Shown here: positions 18,601 to 28,699 of the stretch, piece by piece
Numbering within the stretch: position 1 is the first letter of the stretch
How the letters are laid out: each line of letters starts with the position of its first letter
Source: an uncultured Lachnospiraceae bacterium
Lineage (GTDB): Bacteria > Bacillota > Clostridia > Lachnospirales > Lachnospiraceae
Direction of reading: 5' to 3'
Length of the DNA: 64,000 nt
Assembly (NCBI GenBank): GCA_951802115.1
Contig: CATOPL010000001.1
Location: 1 to 64,000, forward strand
Position numbers and translations under genes: made by a program
The notes under the pieces: model-generated
Seen by the model: only the letters and a program-made list of their open reading frames with translations
Database searches by the model: none
Told to the model about the DNA's origin: nothing

Positions 18601-20110
18601 CAAAACTGCTGAAACGCTCCGTAATTCTTCCCTGTTCCACTTTCACGGCCCCGATCTCAATAATCCGGTTATTCACCGCACTGAGTCCTGTAGTCTCCAG
18701 ATCAAACACGACATAAGAGCTGTCAAGACTCTGACCTCTGGAGTGCTCTACCACCTCCTTCAGGTCATCCACCAGATACCCTTCCACGCCGTAGATAACC
18801 TTAAACTCTTCATCCTTGGAAATGCTATGGCTTGCCTCCGTAAAGGCCTGTACGCAGCCATGATCCGTAATCGCGAGTGCAGGCATTCCCCAGGCTTTCG
18901 CCCGTTTCAGAAGTACAGAAGCATCTGTCACACCATCCATATCGCTCATCTTTGTATGACAGTGCAGCTCCACACGCTTTTTATAAGAATAATCCATACG
19001 AGATGTGGTAAAATCCGCCGTCTTTTTTATTCCCACAACAGAACTGATCGCAAGCTCATGGTCAAACCGGTCCAGCGCTGTCATTCCTTTTAACTTTACA
19101 AAATTTCCTTTCTGAAGCCTGTCTCTGATCTCCGAAAGCACTTCATTTTTAGTAAACATTTTTACATGAATCGTATCTGTAAAATCTGATACCGTCAGAG
19201 TCAGAATTGTCCTTTCCCCTCTGATCTCCCGTTCTTCCACATTCAGGATTTTTCCACGAATCGTCACCTCGCCCATCTCTTCAATGACCTGATCCAGGGG
19301 GATCGGTTCATCCTCAAAATCTCTTCCATAAAGCACATCGGGATTATCGCTTTTGCGGTATCCAGAACTTCTGCCGTTCTCCCTGCCTTCTCTGAATGCT
19401 TTTCTTCCGAAATTCCTGCCTGCTGCCCGACGATTGCCGCCGGCATCTTCCGTCTCCCGAAAAACTCCTTTTTCAGAGTCCTTCTGTTTTGTTTCCGGCT
19501 TTTCGTCCGACTTTTCCGCCTTTTCTTTCCTTAGATTCTCAGTCAGAAAACTGATTCTCTGCCTCAGCTGCGCCTCGCTCTTTTCCATACTTTTACTGTC
19601 TCCGGATTCCAGATACTCCACGTCCACTTTTACGCAAAAACCGCAGCGCTCGTTAAATACGCGGTCCAGAATCCGAAGCAGGTCTTCCACTGCTTCCCGA
19701 TCATAAATCTTATCGGAAACTCCAACCATAACGGTATGCTCATCCGGAAACTCCATCCTGGCATTTTTCATAATGCTTCGTTTATATGGACTGTATACTT
19801 CCAGTTCTGTCAGAACACTGTCTTCATACACATCCCACAATTTTGCAGGCGTATACTGTTCAGACAGAAAAAACTTTTCAAAAATATGTACCTGTACTTT
19901 GCGGTATCCAAAGATCTGCCGCCTGATCTGCCGGGACAACTGAAAAAGCTGATCTTTGGCAATCAGCTTTTTACTCGTAATATAGATCCTGAATACGTCC
20001 TGTTTGGGAGTCATGGACACTCTTGTAACCATAACCTGCTCAAAAAGCGTACGCACCTTCGCATCCACCTGCAGCGTGCGAAACACTTCGAAAAAGGGTT
20101 TTTCATTCAT
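15641..20110 (-). CDS. polC: DNA polymerase III alpha subunit, Gram-positive PolC type
   Basis: The 1489-residue replicative polymerase has all PolC parts in order. These are an N-terminal domain, a low-complexity charged linker (about 190-260), an OB fold (about 275-370), PHP (VELHCHTKMSDMDG near 376), and a 3'-5' exonuclease inserted into PHP (VFDLETTGL ... HNASFDVGF ... HHRAVDDA). The polymerase core has GSRGSVGSSFVA, a zinc finger CPHC/CPEC and the catalytic PDIDLNFS. The length is slightly above the usual 1430-1460 because of the linker. The start overlaps the end of ispG by 8 bases. It is essential for chromosome replication. Confidence 0.97.
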   Translation of the reverse strand: MNEKPFFEVFRTLQVDAKVRTLFEQVMVTRVSMTPKQDVFRIYITSKKLIAKDQLFQLSRQIRRQIFGYRKVQVHIFEKFFLSEQYTPAKLWDVYEDSVLTELEVYSPYKRSIMKNARMEFPDEHTVMVGVSDKIYDREAVEDLLRILDRVFNERCGFCVKVDVEYLESGDSKSMEKSEAQLRQRISFLTENLRKEKAEKSDEKPETKQKDSEKGVFRETEDAGGNRRAAGRNFGRKAFREGRENGRSSGYRKSDNPDVLYGRDFEDEPIPLDQVIEEMGEVTIRGKILNVEEREIRGERTILTLTVSDFTDTIHVKMFTKNEVLSEIRDRLQKGNFVKLKGMTALDRFDHELAISSVVGIKKTADFTTSRMDYSYKKRVELHCHTKMSDMDGVTDASVLLKRAKAWGMPALAITDHGCVQAFTEASHSISKDEEFKVIYGVEGYLVDDLKEVVEHSRGQSLDSSYVVFDLETTGLSAVNNRIIEIGAVKVEQGRITERFSSFVNPQEPIPFEIEQLTGISDEMVLDAPVIEKILPEFLKFCEGCVLVAHNASFDVGFIEENCRRMGIETNFTVGDTVAMARLLLSNLSKFKLDNVAKALNVTLDHHHRAVDDAVCTADIFVKFLEMFKARDVCTLDQVNEMGRANTAAIKKLPTYHIIILAKNDIGRVNLYRLVSMSHLDYFARRPRIPKSELQKYREGLIIGSACEAGELYQAILRGAPGQDIARITDFYDYLEIQPLGNNAFMLRDEKSPVRSEEDLRENVRKIVKLGEEFQKPVVATCDVHFIDPEDEVYRRIIMAGKGFSDADQQAPLYLRTTEEMLQEFEFLGTEKAEEVVITNTNRIADMCEHLSPVRPDKCPPVIADSDQTLRRICYEKAWEIYGKELPEVVTERLERELKSIIGNGFAVMYIIAQKLVWKSNADGYLVGSRGSVGSSFVATMAGITEVNPLSPHYICPHCHYSDFHSEDVRKFSGMAGCDMPDKHCPECGTSLNKEGFDIPFETFLGFKGNKEPDIDLNFSGDYQSKAHKYTEVIFGAGQTYRAGTIGTLADKTAFGYVKRYYEERGSSKRNCEIDRIVAGCTGIRRTTGQHPGGIIVLPLGETIYSFTPVQHPANDMTTDIVTTHFDYHSIDHNLLKLDILGHDDPTMIRMLEDLTGINATEIPLDDQEVMSLFQNTDALGIRPEDIGGTQLGSLGIPEFGTEFAMQMLIDTHPTHFSDLVRIAGLAHGTDVWLGNAQTLIQEGKATISTAICTRDDIMVYLIGMGMDSELSFTIMESVRKGKGLKPEWEQAMTEHGVPDWYIWSCKKIKYMFPKAHAAAYVMMAWRIAYCKINYPLAYYAAYFSIRASAFDYEIMCQGRERLEYYMLDYKRRSETLSKKEQDTLKDMKSVQEMYARGFEFMKVDIYRAEAHKFQIIDGKLMPALSTIDGLGDKAADMLVEAASQGPFLSRDDLRQRSKLSKTVIDLMGDLGLLEGLPESNQLSLFDFG

Positions 20111-21161
20111 TTTTCCAGTTCTCCAGCTCCTGACGAAGCGCGCTTAAGAGTTCATTTTCCGGCAGCTTTTTCACCACTTCTCCGTGTTTGATCAAAAGCC
20201 CCTCGCCAATCCCTCCGGCGATTCCTATATCTGCTTCTCTTGCCTCTCCAGGTCCATTGACAACACAACCCATAACCGCTACTTTAATATCCAGAGGAAA
20301 CTCCGCCGCCATCGTTTCCACCTGATCCGCCAGACGAATCAGATCGATCTTCGTCCTCCCGCAGGTCGGACACGACACAACTTCAATTCCTCCTTTTCTG
20401 AGTCCAAGAGTCCTCAGAATCAATTTTGCAGATTTAACTTCTTCCACTGGATCTCCTGTCAGAGATACCCTGACAGTATCTCCAATACCCTGACTCAGAA
20501 TAATTCCAAGTCCGACAGCTGACTTAATATTCCCTGAAAACAGCGTTCCCGCTTCCGTAATCCCAACATGCAGCGGATATACGGTCTGGCCGGCAATCAG
20601 TTCATGGGCTTTCGCACACATCATAACATCCGAAGACTTGATGCTGATCACCAGATTGTCATACCCCAGATCTTCAATGATCCGGACCTTCTGGAGCGCG
20701 CTTTCCACAATACCTTTTGCCGTAACACCGTGGTATTTTTCCAACAGTTCTTTTTCCAACGATCCGCTGTTAACTCCTACGCGGATCGGTATATTCCTCT
20801 CCCGCGCAGTATCAACCACAGCCTTGATCCGTTCAGAACTTCCGATATTACCAGGATTAATCCGAATCTTATCTGCTCCGTTTTCCATAGCTGCAACAGC
20901 CATTTTATAATCAAAATGAATATCTGCCACCAGAGGGATTTCTATCTGCTTCTTTATCTCCTTCAGCGCCAGCGCCGCCTCCATTGTAGGCACCGTACAG
21001 CGGATGATCTCGCACCCCGCTTTTGTCAGCTTCCTGATCTGCGCAACTGTCGCCTCCACATCTTCTGTTCTTGTATTGGTCATGGACTGAATCAGAATCG
21101 GATTACCGCCGCCAATGACCCGGTCACCAATCTGTACTGTTTTTGTGTGTTCTCGATACAT
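20103..21161 (-). CDS. ispG: 4-hydroxy-3-methylbut-2-enyl diphosphate synthase (flavodoxin)
   Basis: The 352-residue enzyme of the MEP isoprenoid pathway converts MEcPP to HMBPP using a [4Fe-4S] cluster. Visible motifs are IQSMTNTRTEDV at the N-terminus, ADIHFDYKMA, RINPGNIG, CPTCGRTKIDL and MGCVVNGPGEA. The cysteines of the last two, with one more residue, bind the cluster. ispG directly before polC is a common Clostridia order, but the usual dxr and rseP upstream are replaced here by an ftsW/spoVE-type gene. Only 20 bases separate it from that gene. Confidence 0.96.
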   Translation of the reverse strand: MYREHTKTVQIGDRVIGGGNPILIQSMTNTRTEDVEATVAQIRKLTKAGCEIIRCTVPTMEAALALKEIKKQIEIPLVADIHFDYKMAVAAMENGADKIRINPGNIGSSERIKAVVDTARERNIPIRVGVNSGSLEKELLEKYHGVTAKGIVESALQKVRIIEDLGYDNLVISIKSSDVMMCAKAHELIAGQTVYPLHVGITEAGTLFSGNIKSAVGLGIILSQGIGDTVRVSLTGDPVEEVKSAKLILRTLGLRKGGIEVVSCPTCGRTKIDLIRLADQVETMAAEFPLDIKVAVMGCVVNGPGEAREADIGIAGGIGEGLLIKHGEVVKKLPENELLSALRQELENWKNE

Positions 21162-21181
21162 ACCCGCAACACGCTCCTTTT

Positions 21182-22387
21182 CTAATATCGTCTATTACGT
21201 TCTCTCTCATACTCCATGCGTCTTTTTACACTGTATTTATTCACACTCAGAACAAGTCCAATTTCAATCAGAAGAAACACGGTAGCCGTTCCTCCATAAC
21301 TGAAAAACGGCAGCGTCACGCCTGTAGTTGGAAACAGATTTGTTACCACCATCAGATTCAGTATTACCTGCAGCGCAATATGTGACAAAACTCCGATAGA
21401 GATCATTCGTCCCAGCAGATCCTCCGCAGTCTGAGAAACCGTATAAATCCGATACAGAAGATACACAAATAAAAGGATAATCAGTCCTGCTCCAAAAATG
21501 CCCAGCTCTTCACAAATAATTGCAAATATATAATCATTGTAAGGTTCCGGTATCTTTCCGAGCTTTTGAATACTGTTTCCAAGGCCTCTGCCCCACAGAC
21601 CGCCGGAACCGATCGCATACAATCCCTGCAGGGACTGAAATGCCTTATCCTGCTCATACTCATAAGGATGCAGCCATGCACGAATGCGGACCAGCCGGAA
21701 ATTCTCTTCCATCTCCAGAGGATCCAGGTGATTGACATAATACAACACCCCTGCAGCCAATGCTACAACAGCTGCCGCACAGAGGATAAATTTCCACTGT
21801 TCAGGATGCACAACATAGATCATAAACACTGCTGTGCCCAGTAAGATCGCCGCCGTACTCATGTTGTTGCTGATTCTCAAAATCATCACCGACACAATCG
21901 CTGGCGGAATAATCAGTCGAAGCATGGATTTCCAGCTTCTCAGATGATGCCTGCGCACAACAATAATCGTTGCCATAACCACGATCATCAACAATTTAAC
22001 CGGTTCTGCCACCTGAAACTGCACCGGACCGATTCTCAGCCATCTGGTTGCGCCTTTCACAGTAACCGCAAGAGACGGCACCTTCAGAAGCAGTATCAGT
22101 ACAATACAGACCAGATATCCAGGCAGTGCAAAAATACACCAGAAATGATAATTCACACAGGATACCAGAAGCATGGCAATGATTCCCAGAACGCTGTAGA
22201 TGATCTGATTCTTTAACAGATACATAGTGTCATTGTTAAATGCCTGACTAAGTCCTGCCGTATAATAACTGGCACTGTAGATCATGATAAATCCAAAGAT
22301 CATGACAAAGAACAGTACAACCAGCAAGTTGGTATCCAGTCCCCGCAGACTGAACTGAAAAAGGCGCTCTTTCCTTTTTCCTGCCAT
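21182..22387 (-). CDS. SEDS-family peptidoglycan glycosyltransferase (FtsW/RodA/SpoVE)
   Basis: The 401-residue polytopic protein has about ten membrane helices. Family marks are LVRIRAWLHPYEYEQDKAFQSLQG, the loop SGGLWGRGLGNSIQKLGKIPEPYNDYIFA (catalytic region), EELGIFG and the final TGVTLPFFSYGGTA. SEDS proteins polymerise lipid II together with a class B penicillin-binding protein. ATG 22387 lies 3 bases after the dfrA stop and is preferred to an upstream in-frame start inside dfrA. Whether it acts in division, elongation or sporulation cannot be read; no partner PBP gene is adjacent. Confidence 0.9.
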   Translation of the reverse strand: MAGKRKERLFQFSLRGLDTNLLVVLFFVMIFGFIMIYSASYYTAGLSQAFNNDTMYLLKNQIIYSVLGIIAMLLVSCVNYHFWCIFALPGYLVCIVLILLLKVPSLAVTVKGATRWLRIGPVQFQVAEPVKLLMIVVMATIIVVRRHHLRSWKSMLRLIIPPAIVSVMILRISNNMSTAAILLGTAVFMIYVVHPEQWKFILCAAAVVALAAGVLYYVNHLDPLEMEENFRLVRIRAWLHPYEYEQDKAFQSLQGLYAIGSGGLWGRGLGNSIQKLGKIPEPYNDYIFAIICEELGIFGAGLIILLFVYLLYRIYTVSQTAEDLLGRMISIGVLSHIALQVILNLMVVTNLFPTTGVTLPFFSYGGTATVFLLIEIGLVLSVNKYSVKRRMEYERERNRRY

Positions 22388-22389
22388 TG

Positions 22390-22884
22390 TTAAGCCCCCA
22401 GTCTCTGATAACGGCAAAAAGTAAATTCGAGATCAAAATAAGTCTTCTCCTCGCTCTCCCCCGTCAGCTCCCACTCCGACATTTGATCAATATTCGGGAA
22501 ATATGCGTCTGCTTCATAAGAATGTGCAATTTTTGTCACATGCGCCACATCACAATAAGGAAGAAACTGTTTATAGATACTGTCTCCTCCAATTACATAA
22601 ATCTCTTCCGAAGCATATTTACGCAGCTCTTCCAGTACCGCTTCCACAGAATGCAGAACAACCGCTCCTTTTGCTTTATAATCGGATGTTCTAGTCAGCA
22701 CAATATTGGTACGGTTCTTAAGAGGCATACCGCCTGGAAAGCTTTCCAGCGTTTTTCTGCCCATTACTACTACTTTTCCGTTCGTCTCATTCCGGAAAAA
22801 TTTCATATCCTCCGGAATACTTACCAAAAGCCGGTTCTGATGCCCGATCCCCCAGTTCTGATCTACTGCCACAATGATATTCAT
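22390..22884 (-). CDS. dfrA: dihydrofolate reductase
   Basis: The 164-residue enzyme reduces dihydrofolate with NADPH. Motifs are MNIIVAVDQNWGIGHQNRL, SIPEDMKFFRNET (the catalytic acid is in this helix), VVMGRKTLESFPG and IYVIGGDSIYKQFLPY. The start 22884 is set by GGA 8 bases upstream and by homology to the usual N-terminus; a start 16 codons earlier is less likely. It follows thyA, the enzyme that generates its substrate, and runs into the SEDS gene with a 2-base gap. Confidence 0.95.
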   Translation of the reverse strand: MNIIVAVDQNWGIGHQNRLLVSIPEDMKFFRNETNGKVVVMGRKTLESFPGGMPLKNRTNIVLTRTSDYKAKGAVVLHSVEAVLEELRKYASEEIYVIGGDSIYKQFLPYCDVAHVTKIAHSYEADAYFPNIDQMSEWELTGESEEKTYFDLEFTFCRYQRLGA

Positions 22885-23000
22885 CTGCCAGATTCCTTTC
22901 TGCTTATTTAAGGTTTGCATCTGCATGGACACTGTTTGTTCCTCTTTTTATTGAGTGCGTACCGGGCGCCGCTCACTGCAGGTCGCAGGTGCCGTTACAT

Positions 23001-23849
23001 TTATATCGCTACCGGTATATGTTTTATCTGAGGACCGGCCTGATAATTTTCTACCAGCAGATCAGCAGTCGTAAAATCATAAAAATCTTTCACCTCCGGG
23101 TTCAGAGTTACCCGCGGAGCCGGATAACATTCCCGCCGGATCAGATCTTTTACCAGATCGACATGCCGGTCATAAATATGTGCATCCGCAATCACATGAA
23201 GAAGCTCCCCCGGTACCATGTCACACACCTGAGCCACCATCATCAAAAGAATTGCATACTGGCATACATTCCAGTTATTCGCCATCAGTACATCCTGAGA
23301 ACGCTGATGCAGCACCATATTCAGCGTCAGCCTGTCCGCATCTTTTTTCTGCGTCACATTATAAGTAACACTGTAGGCACAGGGATAAAGATTCATCTCG
23401 CTCAGATCATGATGGACATAGGTGTTCGTAATGATCCTGCGGCTGAAAGGATTGTTTTTCAGGTCATACAGTACCCGGTCCATCTGATCCATCATGCCCT
23501 CTTTGTATCTGCTCTTCACTCCGATCTGATATCCGTATGCCTTTCCTATGGAGCCTGTGCTGTCCGCCCATTCATCCCATATATGACTGTTCAGGTCGTG
23601 AATATTGGAAGATTTTTTCTGATAAATCCATAAAATTTCGTCCATACAGTTTTTCAGAGCCGTCTTTCTGAGTGTAACTGCCGGAAATTCTCTGCAAAGA
23701 TCATACCGGCTGACCACACCAAAACGTTTGATTGTATAGGCAGTTGTACCGTCTTCCCACCTCGGACGGACCTTTTCGCCCTCGGTACTGGTTCCATTGT
23801 CCAGAATGTCCTGACACATATTGATAAACAACTGATCCGCATAGCTCAT
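23001..23849 (-). CDS. thyA: thymidylate synthase
   Basis: The 282-residue enzyme methylates dUMP using methylene-tetrahydrofolate. LRKTALKNCMDEILWIYQKKS is near the N-terminus, the catalytic cysteine lies in NLYPCAYSVTYNV, and HQRSQDVLMANNWNVCQYA binds substrate and folate. The ribosome site GAGGAG lies 7 bases before the ATG. thyA-dfrA adjacency is common because each thymidylate synthase turnover makes dihydrofolate. It is the first gene of the minus-strand run down to polC. Confidence 0.95.
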   Translation of the reverse strand: MSYADQLFINMCQDILDNGTSTEGEKVRPRWEDGTTAYTIKRFGVVSRYDLCREFPAVTLRKTALKNCMDEILWIYQKKSSNIHDLNSHIWDEWADSTGSIGKAYGYQIGVKSRYKEGMMDQMDRVLYDLKNNPFSRRIITNTYVHHDLSEMNLYPCAYSVTYNVTQKKDADRLTLNMVLHQRSQDVLMANNWNVCQYAILLMMVAQVCDMVPGELLHVIADAHIYDRHVDLVKDLIRRECYPAPRVTLNPEVKDFYDFTTADLLVENYQAGPQIKHIPVAI

Positions 23850-23951
23850 AGACAGCTCCTCACTTTCTTTCCAGTCAGATATGACAAATATTATAAATCA
23901 TATCCGTCGCAGACGCAATTATAAATCTGTACGACTTTTCTACATTTTCTA

Positions 23952-23980
23952 TTGTACTTTTTCTGCGGATATTGTATCTT
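23952..23980 (+). promoter_or_regulatory. likely glnN promoter
   Basis: TTGTAC and TATCTT are separated by exactly 17 bases, about 50 bases before the glnN start. It is the best sigma-70-type match in the thyA/glnN divergent gap. No operator or riboswitch is clear next to it. Confidence 0.5.
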
Positions 23981-24028
23981 AAACATGATATTGCTGTAAA
24001 AACATCCCTGAAGAGAAAGGAAATATCT

Positions 24029-26152
24029 ATGGAAAATCGTTGGGAAAACAATCAGTCGATCATGGATATCTTTGGAACAAACGTATTTAATGATAAAGCC
24101 ATGCGCCAGTATCTGCCCAAGAGTATTTATTATGAGCTCCGCAAGACCATCGAAGGACGCAAGGAACTGGATCCGGCCATTGCAGACGTTGTCGCAGCCG
24201 CTATCAAAAAATGGGCCATCGAAAAAGGCGCCACCCACTACACACACTGGTTTCAGCCTCTGACCGGTTTTACTGCCGAAAAGCACGACTCCTTTATCAC
24301 TCCGCCCAAAGAAGACGGTTCCGTCCTCATGGAATTTTCCGGCAAGGACCTGATCAAGGGAGAACCGGACGCGTCTTCTTTCCCCTCCGGCGGCCTTCGC
24401 GCCACGTTTGAGGCAAGAGGCTATACCACCTGGGACTGCACATCCCCTGCTTTTGTGCGAGAAGATGCCGCAGGTGCCATTCTCTGCATTCCCACCGCTT
24501 TCTGTTCTTTTACCGGAGAGGCTCTGGATCAGAAGACTCCTCTGCTGCGTTCCATGGAAGCGGTCCAGGAACAGGCTTTGCGGGTGCTCCGACTCTTCGG
24601 AAACACCACCGCCACCAAAGTCATCCCTTCCATCGGCGCCGAACAGGAATATTTTCTTATCGACCGTCAGAAATATCTGCAGAGAAAAGATCTGATCTAT
24701 ACCGGACGCACTCTTTTCGGCGCTATGCCTCCCAAAGGACAGGAACTCGACGACCACTATTTCGGCACTATCCGTCAGCGAATTGCCGGCTATATGCGGC
24801 GGGTCAACGAGGAACTGTGGAAAATGGGCGTTCCTGCCAAAACTCAGCACAATGAAGTGGCTCCTGCACAGCACGAGCTGGCTCCCATCTATGCAGAAGC
24901 CAACGTCGCTGCAGACCATAACCAGATTATGATGCAAACGCTGAAGAGAGTGGCAAGTCAGCAGGGACTTGTCTGCCTGCTTCACGAAAAACCTTTTGCC
25001 GGTGTCAACGGCTCCGGCAAGCACAACAACTGGTCTCTGACCACCGACGATGGCCAGAATCTGCTTGACCCGGGCCGCAGACCTCATGAAAACCGGCAGT
25101 TCCTGCTGATCCTGGCCTGTATTCTCAAAGCGGTGGATACCCATGCAGATCTCTTGAGAGAATCTGCCGCCAATGTAGGAAATGATCATCGTCTGGGCGC
25201 TCATGAGGCTCCGCCTGCCATTATCTCCGTGTTCCTCGGAGAACAGCTGGACGATGTGCTTCAGCAGCTTTTGCGCACCGGAAATGCAACCCACAGTTCC
25301 CGGGGCGGTACTTTGCATACAGGTGTCAAAACACTGCCGGACGTAATTAAAGATGCTACCGACCGAAACCGGACTTCTCCTTTCGCTTTTACCAGCAATA
25401 AATTTGAGTTCCGTATGGTCGGCTCGCGGGATTCCATTTCTCCTTCCACCGTAGTGATCAACACCATCGTAGCAGAAGCACTGGCAGACGCCTGCGACAT
25501 TCTGGAAAAAGCTGATAATTTTGATGCCGCACTGCACGATCTGACCATCCAGTACATTGCAGAACATCAGAAAATCATCTTCGGCGGCAACGGATATTCC
25601 GAAGAATGGGTAAATGAGGCAGAGCGACGGGGACTTCCGAATCTGCGTTCCATGATCGATGCCATCCCGGCACTTGTGACCGAAAAATCTGTCCGAATGT
25701 TTGAGCGGTTCAGAGTTTTCAGTGAATCAGAGCTTCATTCCCGCGCGGAAATCAAATATGAAAGCTACAACAAAGCGCTCAATATCGAAGCCCTGACTAT
25801 GATTGACATGGCTGTAAAGCAGATCATACCGGCAGTCATCGGCTACACCGGAACTTTGTCCGGTATTATTCAGTCCATGAATGCCATTCATGTCGATGCC
25901 GGTGTACAGTCCGATCTGCTCACAGAAATCGGATCTCTACTGAGTGAAGCCAACGGCGCAGTCCGTATCCTGCGCAGTGTTGCAGAGGAAGCCCAGGGAA
26001 TCGCCGACAACAAGACGCGTGCACATTTTTACCACGACTATGTGCTCCCTGCCATGGAAGCGCTCCGCCGCCCGATCGACCGGCTGGAGATGCTCGTGGA
26101 CAAAGAAGTATGGCCCATGCCGTCTTATGGCGACCTGCTGTTCGAAATTTAA
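24029..26152 (+). CDS. glnN: glutamine synthetase type III
   Basis: The 707-residue enzyme makes glutamine from glutamate, ammonia and ATP. The large subunit size and motifs such as [39 protein letters not shown] (metal-binding glutamates), [36 protein letters not shown] and [10 protein letters not shown] are those of GSIII, not of the 450-residue GSI. ATG 24029 with AAAGGA 7 bases upstream fits the usual N-terminus. It lies near gdhA, the other main ammonia-assimilation gene, in convergent orientation. Confidence 0.95.
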   Translation: MENRWENNQSIMDIFGTNVFNDKAMRQYLPKSIYYELRKTIEGRKELDPAIADVVAAAIKKWAIEKGATHYTHWFQPLTGFTAEKHDSFITPPKEDGSVLMEFSGKDLIKGEPDASSFPSGGLRATFEARGYTTWDCTSPAFVREDAAGAILCIPTAFCSFTGEALDQKTPLLRSMEAVQEQALRVLRLFGNTTATKVIPSIGAEQEYFLIDRQKYLQRKDLIYTGRTLFGAMPPKGQELDDHYFGTIRQRIAGYMRRVNEELWKMGVPAKTQHNEVAPAQHELAPIYAEANVAADHNQIMMQTLKRVASQQGLVCLLHEKPFAGVNGSGKHNNWSLTTDDGQNLLDPGRRPHENRQFLLILACILKAVDTHADLLRESAANVGNDHRLGAHEAPPAIISVFLGEQLDDVLQQLLRTGNATHSSRGGTLHTGVKTLPDVIKDATDRNRTSPFAFTSNKFEFRMVGSRDSISPSTVVINTIVAEALADACDILEKADNFDAALHDLTIQYIAEHQKIIFGGNGYSEEWVNEAERRGLPNLRSMIDAIPALVTEKSVRMFERFRVFSESELHSRAEIKYESYNKALNIEALTMIDMAVKQIIPAVIGYTGTLSGIIQSMNAIHVDAGVQSDLLTEIGSLLSEANGAVRILRSVAEEAQGIADNKTRAHFYHDYVLPAMEALRRPIDRLEMLVDKEVWPMPSYGDLLFEI

Positions 26153-26589
26153 AAAATCCAACGCTTTATCCAGGCAGTCTACGATTCTAATGTCTGTCTG
26201 GATGAAGCCAAATCAAACATACCGTATATTTTTCGCTTTCATTGTACGTCATTTTATCTATTCCCGCAATTTTATTTTTAGCGATTCCTTAACATTTTTT
26301 GATTTTTTTCATAAAATATACTGACATCCAACAGAATATCATGTATACTATTACTAATCCATTCTATTTCCATATGTTTATTTTGCAAATTTCATAAGTT
26401 ATTGCCAAACAATAGATCTGTTGACTGCATAGTGCCTATAAAACTTTTAGCAAGAAAGGAGGCTATACATGTAATTATATACAGATAAACCCATAAGCCG
26501 CTACGTCGGCTGAATATTCCTGTTATTAGTATATAGATACTCTTTTTCCAGAGGCAACTCAGAAAATTGTCACAGGAGGGACTAATTTT
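26153..26589. other. intergenic stretch with a hairpin and a start-stop ORF
   Basis: After glnN, ATCCAGGCAG (26168-26177) and CTGTCTGGAT (26194-26203) can form a hairpin. It has no T-run, so termination is doubtful. Further on, a strong ribosome site AGGAGG (26457-26462) precedes ATG immediately followed by TAA (26469-26474). A second ribosome site leads into the 42-residue lipoprotein gene. No other gene is seen. Confidence 0.45.
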
Positions 26590-26718
26590 ATGAAAAAAAT
26601 TCTAGTTTTATGTTTATGTGCAATGTTACTCTCAGGTTGCGACAGCAGTACTAATAGAAATATGGGATCGGGGTTCGGGTTCGGCGCTGTATTAAGCGTT
26701 CAGCAAGTCAATGTATAG
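26590..26718 (+). CDS. 42-residue putative lipoprotein
   Basis: The frame reads MKKILVLCLCAMLLSGCDSS followed by a glycine/phenylalanine tract GSGFGFGAV, and ends VQQVNV. The lipobox LLSGC and the preceding hydrophobic helix make export and lipidation likely. GGAGG lies 9 bases before the ATG. The mature peptide of about 26 residues has no known domain. It may be a genuine small lipoprotein or peptide, or a truncated gene. A long hairpin follows 48 bases downstream. Confidence 0.55.
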   Translation: MKKILVLCLCAMLLSGCDSSTNRNMGSGFGFGAVLSVQQVNV

Positions 26719-26765
26719 CAAAGGCTGCAGCATATGGATAAGGGCTGTCCGTTACAGACCCAAAA

Positions 26766-26867
26766 GGGGCTGCCGCAAAATGTTATCCTGTCTGTTCTCT
26801 CAAAAAACACGGTGTGTAATTCCGTGTTTCTGAATAAGCAGACAGGGATGCGTTTCGCGGCAGCCCC
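26766..26867. repeat. 102-base hairpin element
   Basis: GGGGCTGCCGC (26766-26776) pairs with GCGGCAGCCCC (26857-26867). An imperfect stem continues through CCTGTCTG and CAGACAGG. At the tip AAACACGG (26805-26812) pairs with CCGTGTTT (26822-26829) around a 9-base loop. The whole is one long imperfect inverted repeat between convergent genes. It could be a bidirectional terminator for the lipoprotein and gdhA, or a small dispersed element. Confidence 0.8.
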
Positions 26868-27039
26868 TTGATTTTCGGGAAAAATCCTCCAACAATTCAG
26901 GTATGAAACCATTTATTTTCATCTTGCTGCAGCCTATAAAAACTCGCCTGATTGTAACCAGAAGATACAGAAAACCGGCAGCCGAATCGTTCGACTGTCG
27001 GTTTTAATATCCAATGAATTCCCCGGTTTTCTATCTGCT

Positions 27040-28392
<1,353 letters not shown>

Positions 28393-28424
28393 TCATCAGA
28401 CTCTCATTTACTTTTACCGCTAAT

Positions 28425-28469
28425 ATTTTATTACGATTTATTTAAATATGCAATCATTTTTGTATGATT
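28425..28469 (-). promoter_or_regulatory. gdhA promoter with overlapping inverted repeat
   Basis: On the minus strand TTGCAT (28448-28453) and TAAAAT (28425-28430) are 17 bases apart, about 50 bases before the gdhA start. AATCAT (28452-28457) and ATGATT (28464-28469) form an inverted repeat that overlaps the -35 box. A regulator binding there would block or modulate gdhA; its identity is not known. Confidence 0.55.
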
Positions 28470-28699
28470 ATTCAATATCTGAAAATTTTTTCGTCTAACA
28501 CAACAGCTTTTACTGCCTTTGTCGATATTATAGTCTGCACAGATAAAAGAAAGCATAAAAAACAGCCTTCCTTTTGGTTATTCTGTCCAAAACTCTTATT
28601 TGTCACTAAGGATTAGAGACAAAACTGTCAGAAGCCGTCGTTGCTTTTCAGATGTTTCACTGGTAAAATAGAATCAGAAAAGAGAAGGGGGAGTAACAT

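Noticed and set aside
23891..25567. 558-codon open frame on the minus strand
   Set aside because: It lies wholly opposite glnN, whose residues match the GSIII family throughout. No ribosome site and Cys/Phe-rich composition indicate an antisense shadow.
26421..26443. TTGACT and TATAAA as a promoter before the small lipoprotein
   Set aside because: The spacing is only 11 bases, too short for a sigma-70 promoter.
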